24,026 bases of DNA from Desulfovibrionales bacterium GWA2_65_9 (GTDB lineage Bacteria; Desulfobacterota; Desulfovibrionia; Desulfovibrionales; Desulfovibrionaceae): NCBI GenBank assembly GCA_001799475.1, contig MGTN01000156.1:41879-65904 (forward strand). Direction: 5' to 3'. Both the position numbers and the translations under genes were made by a program. Below are positions 22,888 through 24,026 of the stretch, one piece after another. Each line of letters opens with the position of its first letter. Position 1 is the first letter of the stretch. The notes below the pieces were generated by a model, which was not told where the DNA came from, ran no database searches, and saw only the letters and a program-made list of their open reading frames with translations.

Positions 22888-23961
22888 CTACCCCGCCAGA
22901 AGCTTCAACTGGCCGCACGCTGCGGCGATGTCCTGGCCCATGCTGCGCCGGATGAAGGTGGTGATGCGCTTGCTGCGCAGGTACTCCTCAAAGGCCAGCA
23001 CGTCGGCCTGCTCCGGCGCGCGGTAGGGCGGGTCCGGGCAGACCGAAGGCGGCGGCGGGTTGTAGCCGATGAGATTGACCTTGCAGCGCCGTTGGCCGAG
23101 CAGCTTCACCAGCTGCTTAGCGTGGACGATGGAATCATTGACCCCGCCAAGCAGGATGTACTCGTAGGTCACGCGCTCGCGCGACTTCAGCGGATAGCGG
23201 TCCAGACAGCCCAGCAGCTCGTCCAGGGGTACGTGCGCGGCCTTGGGCATGAGCTTCTCGCGCAGCTCCTGGGTCGGCGCGTGCAGGGAGATGGCGGGCA
23301 CGGCCAGGCCGGAATCGCCCAAAATCTTCAGGGCCTGCGGGATGCCCACGCTGCTTACCGTGGCCCGGCGTGAGGCGATGGAGATGCCCTCGGCGCTGCC
23401 GAGCGTCTCCAGGCTGCGCAGAAGCTCAGCCAGGTTCATCAGCGGCTCCCCCATGCCCATGAACACGAGGTTGCGCACCGTAGGCAGCCCGCTCGCGGCC
23501 AGGTGTGCCCGGCCAACCACGACCTGGCCCAAAATCTCGCCCATGGTCATGTTGCGCGTCAGGCCCAGCTCGCCGGTGGAGCAGAAGGTGCAGGCCATGG
23601 CGCAGCCCACCTGGGTGGACAGGCACTGGGTGTAGTGCTGGCCCATGGGGATGAGCACGGTCTCGATGCGCTCGCCGTCGCGCAGGCGCAGGAGCAGCTT
23701 GATGGTGCCGTCGCGGCTGGTGCGGACCACGTCCACGCCGGGCCAAAAGATCTCCGCGCGCTGGGCCAGCCGGGCCTTCAAGTCCTTGGAGAGGTTGGTC
23801 ATGGCCGCAAAGTCCCGCACGCCGCGCTGCCACAGCCAGTGCCAGAGCTGGTCGGCGCGGAAGCGCGGCTGGCGCAGATCCTCCAGCACGAACGCCTCCA
23901 GCTCCGAGCGCGTCAGGTTCAAAAGGTCCACTTTGGACAGGGTGGATGCGGCGTCTGTCAT
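22888..23961 (-). CDS. rlmN: Dual-specificity rRNA/tRNA adenine-C2 methyltransferase, radical SAM
   Basis: This 357-residue protein is a full-length RlmN. It methylates C2 of A2503 in 23S rRNA and A37 of some tRNAs using a 4Fe-4S cluster and two SAM molecules. An N-terminal accessory domain (about 1-95; YRADQLWHW-like FRADQLWHWLWQRG) is followed by the radical SAM barrel. The cluster ligands are Cys120, Cys124 and Cys127 in QVGCAMACTFCSTG; Cys113 and Cys349 (AAACGQL) match the mechanistic cysteine pair of the E. coli enzyme. FMGMGEPLMN and SLHAP are also typical. ATG 23961 is chosen; GTG 23982 would add 7 residues and neither has a strong ribosome site. No clear terminator follows, so some readthrough into pdaD is possible. 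Confidence 0.96.
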   Translation of the reverse strand: MTDAASTLSKVDLLNLTRSELEAFVLEDLRQPRFRADQLWHWLWQRGVRDFAAMTNLSKDLKARLAQRAEIFWPGVDVVRTSRDGTIKLLLRLRDGERIETVLIPMGQHYTQCLSTQVGCAMACTFCSTGELGLTRNMTMGEILGQVVVGRAHLAASGLPTVRNLVFMGMGEPLMNLAELLRSLETLGSAEGISIASRRATVSSVGIPQALKILGDSGLAVPAISLHAPTQELREKLMPKAAHVPLDELLGCLDRYPLKSRERVTYEYILLGGVNDSIVHAKQLVKLLGQRRCKVNLIGYNPPPPSVCPDPPYRAPEQADVLAFEEYLRSKRITTFIRRSMGQDIAAACGQLKLLAG

Positions 23962-24026
23962 CGCCCAAGCATGTACCAGCACGGGCCGGGTTGCACAAGC
24001 GCCGGGACTAGGCAGGCCTCCGGCGG

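Overview
The window is a high-G+C, gene-dense bacterial segment, most consistent with a Desulfovibrio-like sulfate reducer (Desulfovibrionales). This placement is an inference. It rests on the pairing of a pyruvoyl-dependent arginine decarboxylase with a bacterial deoxyhypusine-synthase-like protein and agmatine deiminase, on a rubrerythrin/rubredoxin-type protein, and on long PAS/GAF hybrid kinases next to an NtrC-type regulator. No rRNA, tRNA or CRISPR array was seen.

Region 1 (1-8552, + strand) is the end of a surface-polysaccharide cluster. It holds a 5'-truncated family-2 glycosyltransferase, a GT4 glycosyltransferase, an AsnB-type glutamine amidotransferase, a class I methyltransferase, a second GT4 enzyme, and an SGNH-hydrolase/MBOAT pair of the kind that O-acylates polysaccharides. 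The genes are nearly continuous, with gaps of 4-31 bases or overlaps of 4-20 bases, and read as one operon. Directly at the last stop codon lies a ~160-bp fold-back element with imperfect terminal inverted repeats inside a duplicated CTAG, which looks like a MITE. A perfect hairpin whose T-tract faces left and an AT-rich stretch follow.

Region 2 (8994-18417, + strand) is a signalling block. It holds an NtrC-type sigma-54 activator, a lone receiver, a 1421-residue membrane hybrid kinase (periplasmic solute-binding-like sensor, GAF, four PAS, kinase core, receiver), a second lone receiver, a rubrerythrin-like protein with a degraded diiron site, an unrecognised Rossmann-like protein, and a soluble kinase-like protein with an altered ATP lid motif.

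Region 3 (18427-23961, - strand) runs toward region 2 and converges with it. In transcription order it has rlmN; a polyamine set (pdaD, a deoxyhypusine-synthase-like gene with a histone-H1-like Lys/Ala/Pro tail, aguA); a gene I identify as a tRNA-dependent cyclodipeptide synthase of lower G+C; and a small NTF2/SnoaL-like protein. PdaD makes agmatine from arginine, AguA makes N-carbamoylputrescine, and the DHS-like enzyme probably builds a longer polyamine. A hairpin with a short T-run between pdaD and the DHS-like gene may attenuate expression.

The most notable items are the cyclodipeptide synthase with its small partner, the fold-back element at the acyltransferase stop codon, and the DHS-like protein with its basic tail.
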